From the NCBI RefSeq assembly GCF_000427335.1, contig NZ_ATMR01000206.1:62001-126000 (forward strand): 64,000 bases of DNA, in the 5' to 3' direction. Below are positions 27,804 to 37,551 of the stretch, one piece after another. Origin of the DNA: Winogradskyella psychrotolerans RS-3 (GTDB lineage: Bacteria; Bacteroidota; Bacteroidia; Flavobacteriales; Flavobacteriaceae). The translations under genes and the position numbers were made by a program. The first letter of the stretch is position 1; the number at the start of each line of letters is the position of its first letter. The notes beneath the pieces were generated by a model that was not told the DNA's origin, ran no database searches, and worked only from the letters and a program-made list of their open reading frames with translations.

Positions 27804-30027
27804 ATGAATTTTTCATGGTCTAAATTATTTCAATTTGTTTTAGTAGGTATGGTTGTTATGTCTTGCAAAGAAGAAAATACATCTGCTATAGAACATACGA
27901 CTGAAACACCCACAATACAAGAGCATCCTAAACTTATACTTACGGCACAAGGCGTCAAAGATATTAGAGCCCAATTGGGTGATATTCCAATTTTTGATAA
28001 TACTTTAAAAGCAGTTCAAGAGGAAATAGATGCAGAAATTGCTTTAGGTATTGATACACCAATTCCTGTAGATTATTCTGGTGGTTATACGCATGTACGT
28101 CATAAAAGTAACATGATAATGATGCAAAAAGCAGCTGTTTTGTATCAAATTTTAGATGACGAAAAATATGCCAAATATGTAAAAGACATGTTAATGCAAT
28201 ATGAAGCGATGTATAAAACATTGCCACTACATCCAAAAACAAGATCCTACGCAAGAGGTAAATTATTCTGGCAATGTTTAAACGATTCTAACTGGTTAGT
28301 GTATGTGAGTCAGGCTTATGATTGTGTCTATAACTATTTATCTGAAGACGAACGCAACACGTTAGAAACTAATTTATTTAAACCCTTTGCAGATCATATT
28401 TCAATAGACAGTCCGCAATTTTTACCAAAGAGTACATAACCATAGTACATGGGGAAATGCTGCAGTTGGTATGATTGGTTTAGTAATGGATGACCAAGAG
28501 TTAATCGATCGTGCTTTGTATGGTATTAAAGGTTTAAAGTTAGATACAAATAAAAAAGATGATGATGGTGGCTTTTTAAATAAAGACGGTAAAGCGGGTT
28601 TTTTAGCCAATATAGAAGAGCCGTTTTCACCAGATGGTTATTATAACGAAGGCCCATATTACCAACGTTACGCGATGTATCCGTTTTTAATTTTTGCTGA
28701 AGGATTACATAACGTAAAGCCAGAATTAAAAATATTTGAATATAAAGAAGGTGTATTGCTGAAATCTATAAATGCCTTATTAAATTTATCGGATGCAGAT
28801 GGTGATTTCTTTCCGCTTAACGATGGTCAAAAAGGCATGTCTTATTACAATGATGCTTTAGTTACAGCAGTAGATATTTCATATCATTTTGGAACACAAG
28901 ATCCAGGTTTGTTAAGTATAGCTAAAGAACAGAATAAAGTCTTATTGGATGATTCTGGTTTGGCTGTTGCACTAGGAATAAAAAATGGAAACGAAGAACC
29001 ATTCAACAAAAAATCAATTAATTTATCGGATGGACCAAAAGGAACACAAGGCGGTGTCGCTATTTTGCGACAAGACGATATAGAGCTTGTTTTTAAATAT
29101 GCTGCACAAGGTTCTAGTCATGGTCATTATGATAAGTTGTCGTATTCATTGTATGAAAAAGGAGAAGAAATCCTTCAAGATTACGGTTTAGCACGATTTG
29201 TAAATATCGAACAAAAAGGTGGTGGCAATTACCTAAAGGAAAACAAAACGTGGGCTAAACAAACTATTGCACATAATACGGTGACACAAAATGAAACTTC
29301 TCATTTTAATGGGAAGTATGAAGTTGGAAGTCAACATCATTCGGTTTTAAACTATTTTTCTTCAGAAAATGAAAAGGTACAAGTTGCAAGTGCAAAAGAA
29401 GTAAATGCATATCCCGGAACCGAAATGCTTCGTACCATGGCAATCCTAAAAGATGAAGATTTTGAAAAGCCGTATATGTTAGATATCATGAAGGTGACAT
29501 CAGATAAAGCAAATCAATATGATTTTCCTTATTATTTTTTAGGGCAAGTTGTAGAAACAAACTTCGAATATCAAACACCTAAATCATTAAACCCTTTAGG
29601 AACCAAAAATGGCTATCAACATCTGTTTGTTGAAGGAACAGCAAAAGCGCCCAGTGATAATAGTCAATTGTCTTGGTTAAATAAAGGGAAGTTTTACAGC
29701 TTAACTTCGGTTACCAATACAAATGATGAGTTGCTCTTTACTAGAATTGGAGCAAACGATCCAGGATTTAATTTAAGACGCGAAGCAGCATTAATGTTGA
29801 GACGGAAAAACACTAAAAATACCCTTTTTGTTTCAGTTATAGAATCGCACGGAAGTTACAGTCCGGTTTCAGAATCTGCAGTAAACTCAAACAGTAATAT
29901 TGCAGCATTAAAAGTAGTTTTAGATACTGACGCTTACACAGCAATACAAATCACTAATATAAATGGTAATGTAAAACTGTTTATAACGGCAAATACAGAG
30001 ACTTCAAAAGAAAAAAACATACTATAA
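27804..30027 (+). CDS. Oligoalginate lyase PL17, lipoprotein, frameshifted as sequenced
   Basis: Exo-type PL17 enzyme of about 740 residues that releases unsaturated monouronate from alginate oligomers. A lipoprotein signal (MVVMSC lipobox) is followed by an alpha-toroid domain (to about 390) and a heparinase II/III-like beta-sandwich domain (GSSHGHYDKLSYSLYEKGEE, HNTVTQNE). The frame breaks after residue about 205: with one T fewer in the T5 run at 28420-28424 it reads PQFYQRVHNHSTWGNAAVGM, the conserved PL17 catalytic Asn/His block. As written, the first 211 residues and a 518-residue piece from 28471 are separate. ATG 27804 is preferred over TTG 27774, which lies in the operator. It is 68 bp upstream of kdgF. 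Confidence 0.88.
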
Positions 30028-30095
30028 AAATTAACGATAAGAACTACGAATGGTCAGGTTCTTATTATTTCAAATAAAATAAAACTATAACACAT

Positions 30096-30470
30096 ATGAA
30101 AAGATTTAGTGAAAAGTACGTTATCACAAAAGACATGCAATGGGAAGAACTTGGTGGAGGAGTATCCAGAAAGTTCTTAGGTTATGATAACCAAATTATG
30201 ATGGTACAAGTAAAATTTGAAAAAGGAGCATTAGGGTCTCCTCACCAACATTTTCACACTCAAGCTACCTACTGTGTTTCGGGTAAATTTGAATTTGAAA
30301 TTGATGGAGAAAAGCAAATTGTTGAAGCGGGAGACGGAGTATATATAGAACCTAATTTATTGCATAGTGCAGTTTGTTTAGAAGAAGGGATGCTAATTGA
30401 TACATTTAGTCCTGTAAGAGAAGATTTCTTAAGTGGAGGTGCAGTATCTTATTTTGGGGATAAGTCCTAA
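30096..30470 (+). CDS. kdgF: KdgF-like cupin, uronate linearisation
   Basis: A 124-residue cupin. Metal ligands are seen in PHQHFHTQATYCVSG (His-His-Gln type) and NLLHSAVC (His). KdgF converts the cyclic unsaturated monouronate released by lyases into the open-chain form that becomes DEH, speeding the step between PL17 and the reductase. It is the second gene of the PL17 transcript and ends before a terminator-like hairpin. The gene name rests on the sequence pattern plus its position. Confidence 0.85.
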   Translation: MKRFSEKYVITKDMQWEELGGGVSRKFLGYDNQIMMVQVKFEKGALGSPHQHFHTQATYCVSGKFEFEIDGEKQIVEAGDGVYIEPNLLHSAVCLEEGMLIDTFSPVREDFLSGGAVSYFGDKS

Positions 30471-30507
30471 GTCAAAAAATCAGCTAGTCTTTACTAGAGG
30501 TTAAAAA

Positions 30508-30541
30508 AAAACAGCTTTACTCCATTATGGAGATTCTGTTT
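30508..30541. terminator. Terminator-like hairpin after kdgF
   Basis: AAACAG (30508-30513) pairs with CTGTTT (30536-30541), and inside CTCCA (30520-30524) pairs with TGGAG (30528-30532). The stem is preceded by a run of A and followed by TTATA, so it can end transcription after kdgF. Confidence 0.6.
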
Positions 30542-30550
30542 TATATTCCA

Positions 30551-30624
30551 CCTCACGTATTATCTAAAGCAGCTTGTACCGTCCGTGGGTACGCTAAAAA
30601 ATGTCTTTAGTCCTATACGTGAGG
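30551..30624 (+). ncRNA. Nested hairpin element, possible structured RNA or terminator
   Basis: Three nested stems: CCTCACGTAT (30551-30560) with ATACGTGAGG (30615-30624), a perfect 10-bp outer stem; CTAAAG (30564-30569) with CTTTAG (30605-30610); and AGC..GTACC (30571-30580) with GGTACGCT (30588-30595) closing a 7-base loop. TTTTA follows at 30626. It is not a standard riboswitch that I recognise. It lies before the susC promoter, so it may be the 3' end of the kdgF transcript or a small RNA. Confidence 0.5.
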
Positions 30625-30713
30625 GTTTTACGAAATAGTAGTTAAATTCTTACAATTAAAGTTAATATTTGCTATTTTAACTCAATCCTTTGCTATTTTA
30701 ACATATAAACTTT

Positions 30714-30787
30714 ACGAAAACGTTGTAATTAACAAATATTTATATATATTTGGTAAACCAATCTGGTCAACCAATTTGGTTAACCAA
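30714..30787 (+). promoter_or_regulatory. Promoter with three tandem GntR-type operators, susC operon
   Basis: ACGAAAACGTT at 30714-30724 overlaps the -33 TTG (30723-30725); 19 bp later comes TATATTTG at 30745-30752. Palindrome cores follow at 30751-30760 (TGGTAAACCA), 30764-30773 (TGGTCAACCA) and 30777-30786 (TGGTTAACCA), each 13 bp from the next. The first overlaps the -7 element. The gene start is 110 bp further, leaving a leader. Confidence 0.8.
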
Positions 30788-30896
30788 GCAGCAACACAAA
30801 AATTTTATCAATTTAATTGTGTTTAAGTATACCTATTTTTATAGGGATAATAAGGTAACGATAAAGGACTAACAAATTTAATCTAAACAATGAATT

Positions 30897-33800
30897 ATGA
30901 ATTTAAAAGTTAAACTTACTACAATTGTTGCACTACTCTTTAGTGTAATGATTTTTGCTCAAGATAGCTATACCTTAACAGGTACGGTGACTTCCGCAGT
31001 TGATAATATGCCCATACCTGGTGCAAACATTATTATTATAAAAACAACTAGAGGTGCAACTACCGATTTTGATGGTAATTATCAATTAGAGGTAAGTAAA
31101 GGTGATGTTGTTCAGTTTTCATATGTTGGTTATGTAACGCAAACTGTAATCATTGATGCTCAAACAACATATAATGTTCAATTAGTTGAAGATGCTAATA
31201 CATTAGAAGAAGTTGTTGTTGTGGGTTATGGTACACAAAAGAAAAGTCATTTAACTGGTGCAATATCTAAAGTTAAAAATGAAAACTTAGACCAAATTGC
31301 AGTAGCTCGTGTAGACGATGCTTTAATTGGTCAGGTTTCAGGTGTTAATATTCAAGCGACTTCAGCGGAAGCTGGTGCTGCTCCGACCATTACTATTAGA
31401 GGTTTTGGATCTATAGCTGCTGACTCTGGGCCAGCTGTAGTAGTAGACGGAATTGTAGTAAGTTCTGATTTTCTTGGTTCTTTAAATATGAATGATGTAG
31501 AATCTTTTGAAGTATTAAAAGATGCAGCCTCTGCAGCTATTTATGGTAGTGAAGGTGCTAATGGTGTTATTTTGATTACAACTAAAAGTGGTAAGGAAGG
31601 GAAAACAAGATTTAGTTATGACACTTACACAGGGTTTAAAGAAGCTCATGAAAGTGAAGATTATAAGAAGAGTGTGTCTGGTTGGGCTGCTCAAGAAATG
31701 GCTGCTACAGGTGAACTTTCTAATACAACCAAATACGCACAATTATTAGTAGAAACGCTTGGTGTTGATAGAGATTGGCAAGAAATATTTTTTGATGGAG
31801 GAACCATTACTAGTCATTCTTTTTCTGCAAGAGGTGGTACTAAAGATACAAAATTCAGTTCGTCACTTAGCTTTCTTGAAGATGAAGGTGTTGTAATCAC
31901 TGATAACTACAAGTTATTAACAGGAAGATTAAAATTAGACACTAAATTATCGAAAAATCTTAGATTTGGAATTAATGTGACTCCTTCGTATTCAAAACGT
32001 AGAGCATTACCTACTTCTATCCACAACCCATTAAGACAATCTCCTTGGTTGCCTATATACCATACAGCAGAGTCGCTTCAGTTTACTGATCCAGCTGCCA
32101 ACATCCAGGTAGGTGACTATTTTGCAGAGGATGATTTAATTAATTTAGATGTAGATCCTACGGATAGTTTTGGTTCAAGTAGACCACGTACAACAGGGGA
32201 TTCAAATCCTTATGCACAGTATGTAGAAAGAGAACACTATGAGTATAATACAAAATTATTAGGTTCTACTTATTTAGAATATGAAATTATTGATGGTCTT
32301 AAAGCAAAAACATCACTTGGTGTAACTTTAGATTTTCGTAAAAGAACAAGATGGGATGGTACAAAACACCACTCAGGTGGAGCAGGTAGAGCAGCTTATA
32401 GTTTAGAGAATAGGTTTAGATCTAGAATAATTTCAGATAACACATTAAATTATAGTAAAACAATTGGTGATCACGATTTTGATGTGTTAGCAGGTTTTTC
32501 TGTGCAGTCTAGAAATTCTGAACTAAGTTCTAGTGAAGGTAGTGGGTATGCTAATGATTTACTTAAAAACTTAGAGGGTGCAACTTTGTTTACTGAGCCT
32601 GTAGAAATAAACCTAGCACAAAGAAAGATCGGTTATTTTGCTAGAGTTAACTACGCGTATGCTAATAAGTATTTATTATCGGCTTCGTTTAGACGTGATG
32701 GTAGTTCTGTTTTCGGAATAGACTCTAAATGGGGTAATTTCCCTGCGATATCTGTTGGTTGGAATGTTTCGAAAGAAGATTTCTTAGTCGATAGTGGTTT
32801 TTTAAATAATTTAAAATTTAGATTTAGTTATGGTCTTACAGGAAGTGAGAATTTTGATACAGGAAACGATATTACTGACGTCTGGCCTTACTTAGCATTG
32901 TTAGATAATAATAATGCCATTACTGAAGGTGGGGTTACTGCTGGTGTTTCCGCTCTTAATATTGCAAATGCATTATTACAATGGGAAGCTTCAGAAGAGT
33001 ACAATCCTGGAGTAGACTTCGCAATACTAAATAATAGAATATCTGGATCGGTTGATTATTACAAAAGAACAAGTGATAAATTACTTTTAGAAAATCCTGT
33101 ATCTTATGTTTCTGGGTTTAATTCGGGTATCGTAAATTTAGGTAAAGTAGAGAATAGTGGATGGGAATTTGAGTTAAGAACAAAGAATATCGCTAAAGAG
33201 AATTTTAGCTGGAGTACTACTGTTATAGCATCAACAAACAAAAATAAATTGTTAGATATGGGTGATTCAGACGGAGCACTATTAGAAGATACTTTTGGCA
33301 GAAACTCTCAATGGATTAACTCTGTTGGAAGTCCATTATCATCATTCTATGGTTATGTTGTAGATGAAGAATTAGGGATTGAGTATTATGATTCTCCATG
33401 GATTCCAATTAATGGTAGATCAGAAGATGTTATCGTTAAGGATTTAAACGGTGATGGTATAATTACTGATGAGGATAAGACAATACTTGGTGATCCATAC
33501 CCAGACATCGTATGGAGTATGACAAATGAATTTAAAATTGGTGATTTTGATTTTTCTTTCATGATTCAAGGAAGTCAAGGAGCGCAAGTTAAGAATATTG
33601 GGGATCAGTATTTTGGGACAGATTGGACAGGTGCTACTACAAGTCCACAAGCAGTTGTTGATGCTGGTGTTATATCTCATACATCATTTCTTCAACAAAG
33701 AGTTCATACCAATGACGTAGTTCAAAGTGCAGGCTATTTTTCTTTGAGAAATATAAACCTTGGATATACATTACCAGATAGTATAGTATCTAAAATAGGT

Positions 33801-33977
33801 ATGGAAAAACTAAGAGTTTACGCAACAGCACAAAACCTAGTTTACATTACATCTGATGAGTATCATGGTTTCAACCCAGAGTTTGTAGATGATGCCAACC
33901 CTAGACAATACGGAGCTCAAAGAGGTGGTACACCAATATTTAAAACCTTATCACTTGGTTTAAACGTTAATTTTTAA
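30897..33977 (+). CDS. SusC-like TonB-dependent transporter for alginate oligomers
   Basis: A 1026-residue outer-membrane transporter. Signal peptide to about residue 22 (MIFAQ), a carboxypeptidase-D-like regulatory domain at about 27-105, a TonB box-like segment (EEVVVVGYGTQKKSHLTGAIS), a plug with the SusC RGFGSI and SSAAIYGSEGANGVILITTK blocks at about 160-232, then a beta-barrel to the C-terminal LSLGLNVNF. It imports alginate oligosaccharides with the SusD-like protein encoded 21 bp downstream. The operon is preceded by three GntR-type operators. Substrate is inferred from the surrounding lyases. Confidence 0.93.
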   Translation: MNLKVKLTTIVALLFSVMIFAQDSYTLTGTVTSAVDNMPIPGANIIIIKTTRGATTDFDGNYQLEVSKGDVVQFSYVGYVTQTVIIDAQTTYNVQLVEDANTLEEVVVVGYGTQKKSHLTGAISKVKNENLDQIAVARVDDALIGQVSGVNIQATSAEAGAAPTITIRGFGSIAADSGPAVVVDGIVVSSDFLGSLNMNDVESFEVLKDAASAAIYGSEGANGVILITTKSGKEGKTRFSYDTYTGFKEAHESEDYKKSVSGWAAQEMAATGELSNTTKYAQLLVETLGVDRDWQEIFFDGGTITSHSFSARGGTKDTKFSSSLSFLEDEGVVITDNYKLLTGRLKLDTKLSKNLRFGINVTPSYSKRRALPTSIHNPLRQSPWLPIYHTAESLQFTDPAANIQVGDYFAEDDLINLDVDPTDSFGSSRPRTTGDSNPYAQYVEREHYEYNTKLLGSTYLEYEIIDGLKAKTSLGVTLDFRKRTRWDGTKHHSGGAGRAAYSLENRFRSRIISDNTLNYSKTIGDHDFDVLAGFSVQSRNSELSSSEGSGYANDLLKNLEGATLFTEPVEINLAQRKIGYFARVNYAYANKYLLSASFRRDGSSVFGIDSKWGNFPAISVGWNVSKEDFLVDSGFLNNLKFRFSYGLTGSENFDTGNDITDVWPYLALLDNNNAITEGGVTAGVSALNIANALLQWEASEEYNPGVDFAILNNRISGSVDYYKRTSDKLLLENPVSYVSGFNSGIVNLGKVENSGWEFELRTKNIAKENFSWSTTVIASTNKNKLLDMGDSDGALLEDTFGRNSQWINSVGSPLSSFYGYVVDEELGIEYYDSPWIPINGRSEDVIVKDLNGDGIITDEDKTILGDPYPDIVWSMTNEFKIGDFDFSFMIQGSQGAQVKNIGDQYFGTDWTGATTSPQAVVDAGVISHTSFLQQRVHTNDVVQSAGYFSLRNINLGYTLPDSIVSKIGMEKLRVYATAQNLVYITSDEYHGFNPEFVDDANPRQYGAQRGGTPIFKTLSLGLNVNF

Positions 33978-33998
33978 TTATAATAAACACATCAAATT

Positions 33999-35468
33999 AT
34001 GAAACATATAAAATATTTAATTTTTGCTGTAACAGGATTTGTTTTCACCTCCTGTGATACAGATGAATTTTTAAATCCATTACCAGATACAGCTATTGTT
34101 GTCGAAAATTTTTATCAAACTGATGCAGACGTATTGGCTGGGATTATTGGAATTTATGATGCCATACAAGGTGTTAATGAAAATACAGACTCAAGTTACG
34201 AAAGATCTAATAGAGGTGTTCAAGTAGAATACCTTCTAACAGAACACCGTACAGATAATACTAGAGGTAAAACGTCTGAAGGTTCTAAGGCTGATTTTCA
34301 TAGATACCTAATTGACGCCACCAACGCGCAATCAGAAGATTATTACCAGTCTATGTATCAGATCATTTTTAGAGCAAATGACATTATGAATTATATAGAT
34401 GCTGCTAACGAATCTAATAGAGTAAAATATGTGGCTGAAGCTAAATTTTTAAGAGCTTATGCATACTTTAATTTAGTAAGACTATTTGGAGATGTGCCTT
34501 TAGTAACTTCGGTTGTAGGTCCAACAGAAAGTGGAGCACTGTTTACTAGAATTGCAAAAGAACAGATTTATGAACAAATTGTTTCAGATTTAGAAGACGC
34601 GAAAGATGCTTTAGATAATACTTATAAATCTAGAGCGTCAAAAGCAGCCGCACAAGGATTGTTAGCAAAAGTGTATTTAACGCAAGGTGTTAATTATGGT
34701 GTCGCTGCACAATTATGTGCAGATATTAAGAATAGTGGTTTCGCTTTACAAGATGATTTTTCTGATGTGTTTTACAATGAATTAAACGATGAAATTATTT
34801 TTGCTATTCAGTATGAGTTTGGAAACGCTAATGAAAGTCAAGCTTTTTCTGCTGAATTTACATCTTTTAACCGTCAAGGTAGAGAAGATGGTCTAAACTT
34901 AGTTGAAGATAATTTAATAGCAGATTTTGCTGTGTACGGAGGAAACAGAACAGCAGCTTCTTATGCTTCTTTTGGTGTTGGTACTAACATAACTAATGAA
35001 GTTATTAAGTTTTTACCTGACGGAACAGATCTTAATGCAGTTCCTGAACCAACTTATGGTCCTAGTGCTCAACAAGCAGGTAATGATTGGATTATCTTAC
35101 GTTATTCTGATGTATTGTTAATGCATGCTGAAGCAATTTTAGCTGGTGGTGCTCAAACAAATAGTAGTGCAGCAATAGATTCTTACATGGAAGTAAGAGT
35201 AAGAGCTGGATTTGATGCCGTAACAGACCGTCCTTCAATACTGACTAAAGAGGCATTACTTGTAGAAAGACGTGTAGAATTAGCTTTTGAAAATCAACGT
35301 TTCTTTGATTTAGTAAGATTTGGAATTGCTAATGATGTCATTGGAAATTATGCTACATCTCAAGGATTTAATGACTATGATGCTAGACAATTATTATTGC
35401 CAATACCATCAAGAGAAATTAATTTAAGTGGTACTCCTCCTCTTTTAGGACAAAACCCAGGATATTAA
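33999..35468 (+). CDS. SusD/RagB-like glycan-binding lipoprotein
   Basis: A 489-residue surface lipoprotein (FVFTSC lipobox, Cys19) with the SusD helical-repeat pattern: RANDIMNYIDAAN, VAEAKFLRAYAYFNLVRLFGDVPL at about 142-165, KAAAQGLLAKVYLTQG and, near the end, ERRVELAFENQRFFDLVRFG followed by YDARQLLLPIPSREI. It binds oligomers and forms the lid of the SusC transporter encoded 21 bp upstream. Confidence 0.92.
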   Translation: MKHIKYLIFAVTGFVFTSCDTDEFLNPLPDTAIVVENFYQTDADVLAGIIGIYDAIQGVNENTDSSYERSNRGVQVEYLLTEHRTDNTRGKTSEGSKADFHRYLIDATNAQSEDYYQSMYQIIFRANDIMNYIDAANESNRVKYVAEAKFLRAYAYFNLVRLFGDVPLVTSVVGPTESGALFTRIAKEQIYEQIVSDLEDAKDALDNTYKSRASKAAAQGLLAKVYLTQGVNYGVAAQLCADIKNSGFALQDDFSDVFYNELNDEIIFAIQYEFGNANESQAFSAEFTSFNRQGREDGLNLVEDNLIADFAVYGGNRTAASYASFGVGTNITNEVIKFLPDGTDLNAVPEPTYGPSAQQAGNDWIILRYSDVLLMHAEAILAGGAQTNSSAAIDSYMEVRVRAGFDAVTDRPSILTKEALLVERRVELAFENQRFFDLVRFGIANDVIGNYATSQGFNDYDARQLLLPIPSREINLSGTPPLLGQNPGY

Positions 35469-35487
35469 AAACTAAATTTTTAAAGAC

Positions 35488-36438
35488 ATGAAAAATAAAA
35501 TAAATATTTTTAGTAAAGTAACAATGTTGTTCCTATGCTTTATTACAGCTGTTGCTTTTAATAGTTGTGAAAGTGCTTATGAGTTCGATTTGCCAGAGTC
35601 TGGTTCACAAGCAGATACGGTTTTGCCAACAGCAGACTTTTCGTATATTCCAGATCCGGTTAATTTTAATACAATTCAATTCACAGATCTTTCGTTTCAA
35701 TCTATAAATTATTTATGGGACTTTGGAGGCGGAGATACCACAACTGAAAGAGATCCTGTGTATACATTTCCTGCTGTAGAAGGTACTTATCCAGTAACGT
35801 TAACTGCTAGTGATGCCAACGGTGCTTCAGATACTGTGACTATAGATGTTGTTGTGGTAGATGTATTTGTAGCTGTTACACCTGAAATTTTAAATGGAGA
35901 TTTTCAAGACGGAACAAATGATTGGAAATTCGATAGCTTCACTGGTGGTAATACTAACCCGTTTAATTCTAGTAGTGATGGGTCTTGGCTAAATTACGAT
36001 GGTTCAGATAACGGATCTAAAACAAAAGGGGCAAAATGGACAAGTAGTACTTCTGCAGGAGCTTATTTAAGTTCTAATACGAGATACGCTTACCAAGCAA
36101 TAACAGTATCTAATGTGGATGGATCAGGGTCGCCAGTTAACTATATTTTAGAGTATGAATATGCTATAAAAGATGACGGTACTCAAGCTCCAGGAGATAA
36201 TAGAATTATTGGTGGAATCATAGATGGTCACTTTACTGATGGTGCAGATGCAATTGCGAGTTTCGATGCGGCTCCATTAGCGATGTTTGTAGGAGATGAA
36301 GATCTTGGAAAAACAGTGTTTACAACAGTACAGATTCCGTTTACGGCCAATGCAACTGGTGAGGTTTCTATACTAATTTATGGAGTAACAGATGTTGATG
36401 CTTATGTTGACAACGTGAAGGTATATCCAGCCGATTAA
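35488..36438 (+). CDS. PKD-domain surface glycan-binding lipoprotein
   Basis: A 316-residue lipoprotein (FNSC lipobox at about residue 27). A PKD domain follows (about 45-125: LPTADFSYIPDPVNFNTIQF, YLWDFGGGDTTTERDPVYTF, GTYPVTLTASDANG), then a C-terminal beta-sandwich starting EILNGDFQDGTNDWKF that resembles carbohydrate-binding modules. Third gene of the SusCD operon, in the place of SusE/F-type glycan-binding proteins, so it probably grips alginate at the surface. Binding is inferred from position. Confidence 0.8.
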   Translation: MKNKINIFSKVTMLFLCFITAVAFNSCESAYEFDLPESGSQADTVLPTADFSYIPDPVNFNTIQFTDLSFQSINYLWDFGGGDTTTERDPVYTFPAVEGTYPVTLTASDANGASDTVTIDVVVVDVFVAVTPEILNGDFQDGTNDWKFDSFTGGNTNPFNSSSDGSWLNYDGSDNGSKTKGAKWTSSTSAGAYLSSNTRYAYQAITVSNVDGSGSPVNYILEYEYAIKDDGTQAPGDNRIIGGIIDGHFTDGADAIASFDAAPLAMFVGDEDLGKTVFTTVQIPFTANATGEVSILIYGVTDVDAYVDNVKVYPAD

Positions 36439-36451
36439 TTTTAATATCACT

Positions 36452-37386
36452 ATGAAAAATTTCCGAAAAAATTTATTAGTTTTTTTACTGATGGCATTTG
36501 TATCTATTAACGTTACTTCTCAAAACACGGAAAGTAACGTTACAGAGTCGGATAAAAAAATTGAAAATAAAAAGAGCAAGAAGAGTAAAAAGAAGAAAGG
36601 GAAAAAGAAAAAGTAAAACTCCCAAAAATAGATCTTAGTCATTGGAAAGTAACATTACCAGTGGCAAATGAAAAGGGGAGACCTTATGAAATAGACCCAC
36701 CAGAGATTTTAGATTTTGCTAATAACGAGATTGCAAAACCTTATATGTACATAGATTCCACTAAAGGAGCCATTGTGTTTCGTGCAATGCCTACGGACTC
36801 TAAGACCAAGAATACAAAATATACAAGGTCAGAGTTAAGAGAGCAATTGGTGCCAGGCGAAAATAATGTCAACTGGACGTTTAAGCAAGGTGGTAACATG
36901 AAAGGAAAGTTGCAAATGGAGGATGTTACTAGAGATTCAGATGGCAAATACCATCGTGTCATCATCATGCAAATCCATGGAAGGTTAACCAATGAGCAAC
37001 GTGATTTAATAGGTGAGGATGATAACAATGCTCCACCGATACTTAAAATTTATTGGGATAAAGGTAAAATAAGAGTAAAATCTAAAGTTTTAAAAAACCT
37101 AAATGCTTCAGATACCGAAATATTACATGAAGATGCTTGGGATGATGATGATGGTTTTAATTTTGAACAAGAAGTTGGATTTAAAAAATTCACTTTAGAA
37201 GTTCAAGTTACAGATGGGAAAATGTTAATTATTTTAAATAATACTGAATTTAAATCTTATGAAAGTATTCACATTAAGAAATGGGGAGTATTTGAAAACT
37301 ATTTTAAAGCAGGAAATTATTTCCAATCTAGAGATGAAGGAGCCTTTGCTAAAGTAAATTTTTATGAGTTAGAAGTGAGCCATTAA
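36452..37386 (+). CDS. Alginate lyase PL7, secreted, frameshifted as sequenced
   Basis: About 311 residues when restored. Signal peptide (MKNFRKNLLVFLLMAFVSIN, cleaved near TSQ), a strongly basic lysine-rich linker (about residues 33-55), then a PL7 domain (LSHWKVTLPVANEKGRPYE) with YTRSELREQ, IMQIHGR and NYFKAGNYFQ active-site motifs. In the A-rich linker (A5 runs at 36602-36606 and 36608-36612) one base is missing: the frame closes at a TAA where KVKLPKIDLSHW should continue. From 36661 on the domain is readable alone but lacks its first strand and its signal. Fourth gene of the susC operon. PL7 type is like that at 18236. Confidence 0.85.
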
Positions 37387-37523
37387 AAAGATGTATTTGA
37401 GTTAGTCGCTTATTGAATTCTACTGTTGTTTAGTTGTATAAGTAGGATTCTTTGAGCGCTAATAAATAGTCCTATTTATGTTCCGCTTTTATTATTATTT
37501 ACATAACTTTAGCCCTTGTAATC

Positions 37524-37533
37524 TGGTTAACCA
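37524..37533 (+). promoter_or_regulatory. GntR-type operator before the regulator's own gene
   Basis: A single TGGTTAACCA palindrome, 18 bp before the ATG of the GntR gene. This points to autoregulation. No clear second copy 13 bp away, and the -7 element is less clear (TAACTTTA at 37504-37511). Confidence 0.7.
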
Positions 37534-37551
37534 ATTTATAAGTTTTTAAAT

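Larger units (their letters stand above)
30471..30896. other. Intergenic region, 426 bp, kdgF to susC
   Basis: No gene seen. It holds, in order, a small hairpin (CTAGT/ACTAG, 30484-30497), a terminator-like hairpin, a nested hairpin element, the susC promoter with three operators, and a leader of over 100 bp before the susC ATG. Each is listed separately. Confidence 0.7.

Noticed and set aside
28422..28610. True decay of the PL17 gene
   Set aside because: Both halves are well conserved on each side and a single base in a T run restores the catalytic HNHSTW block, so an error is the simpler reading.
36985..36995. AGGTTAACCAA inside the PL7 gene at 36452
   Set aside because: Imperfect left half, coding position, no promoter pattern near it.
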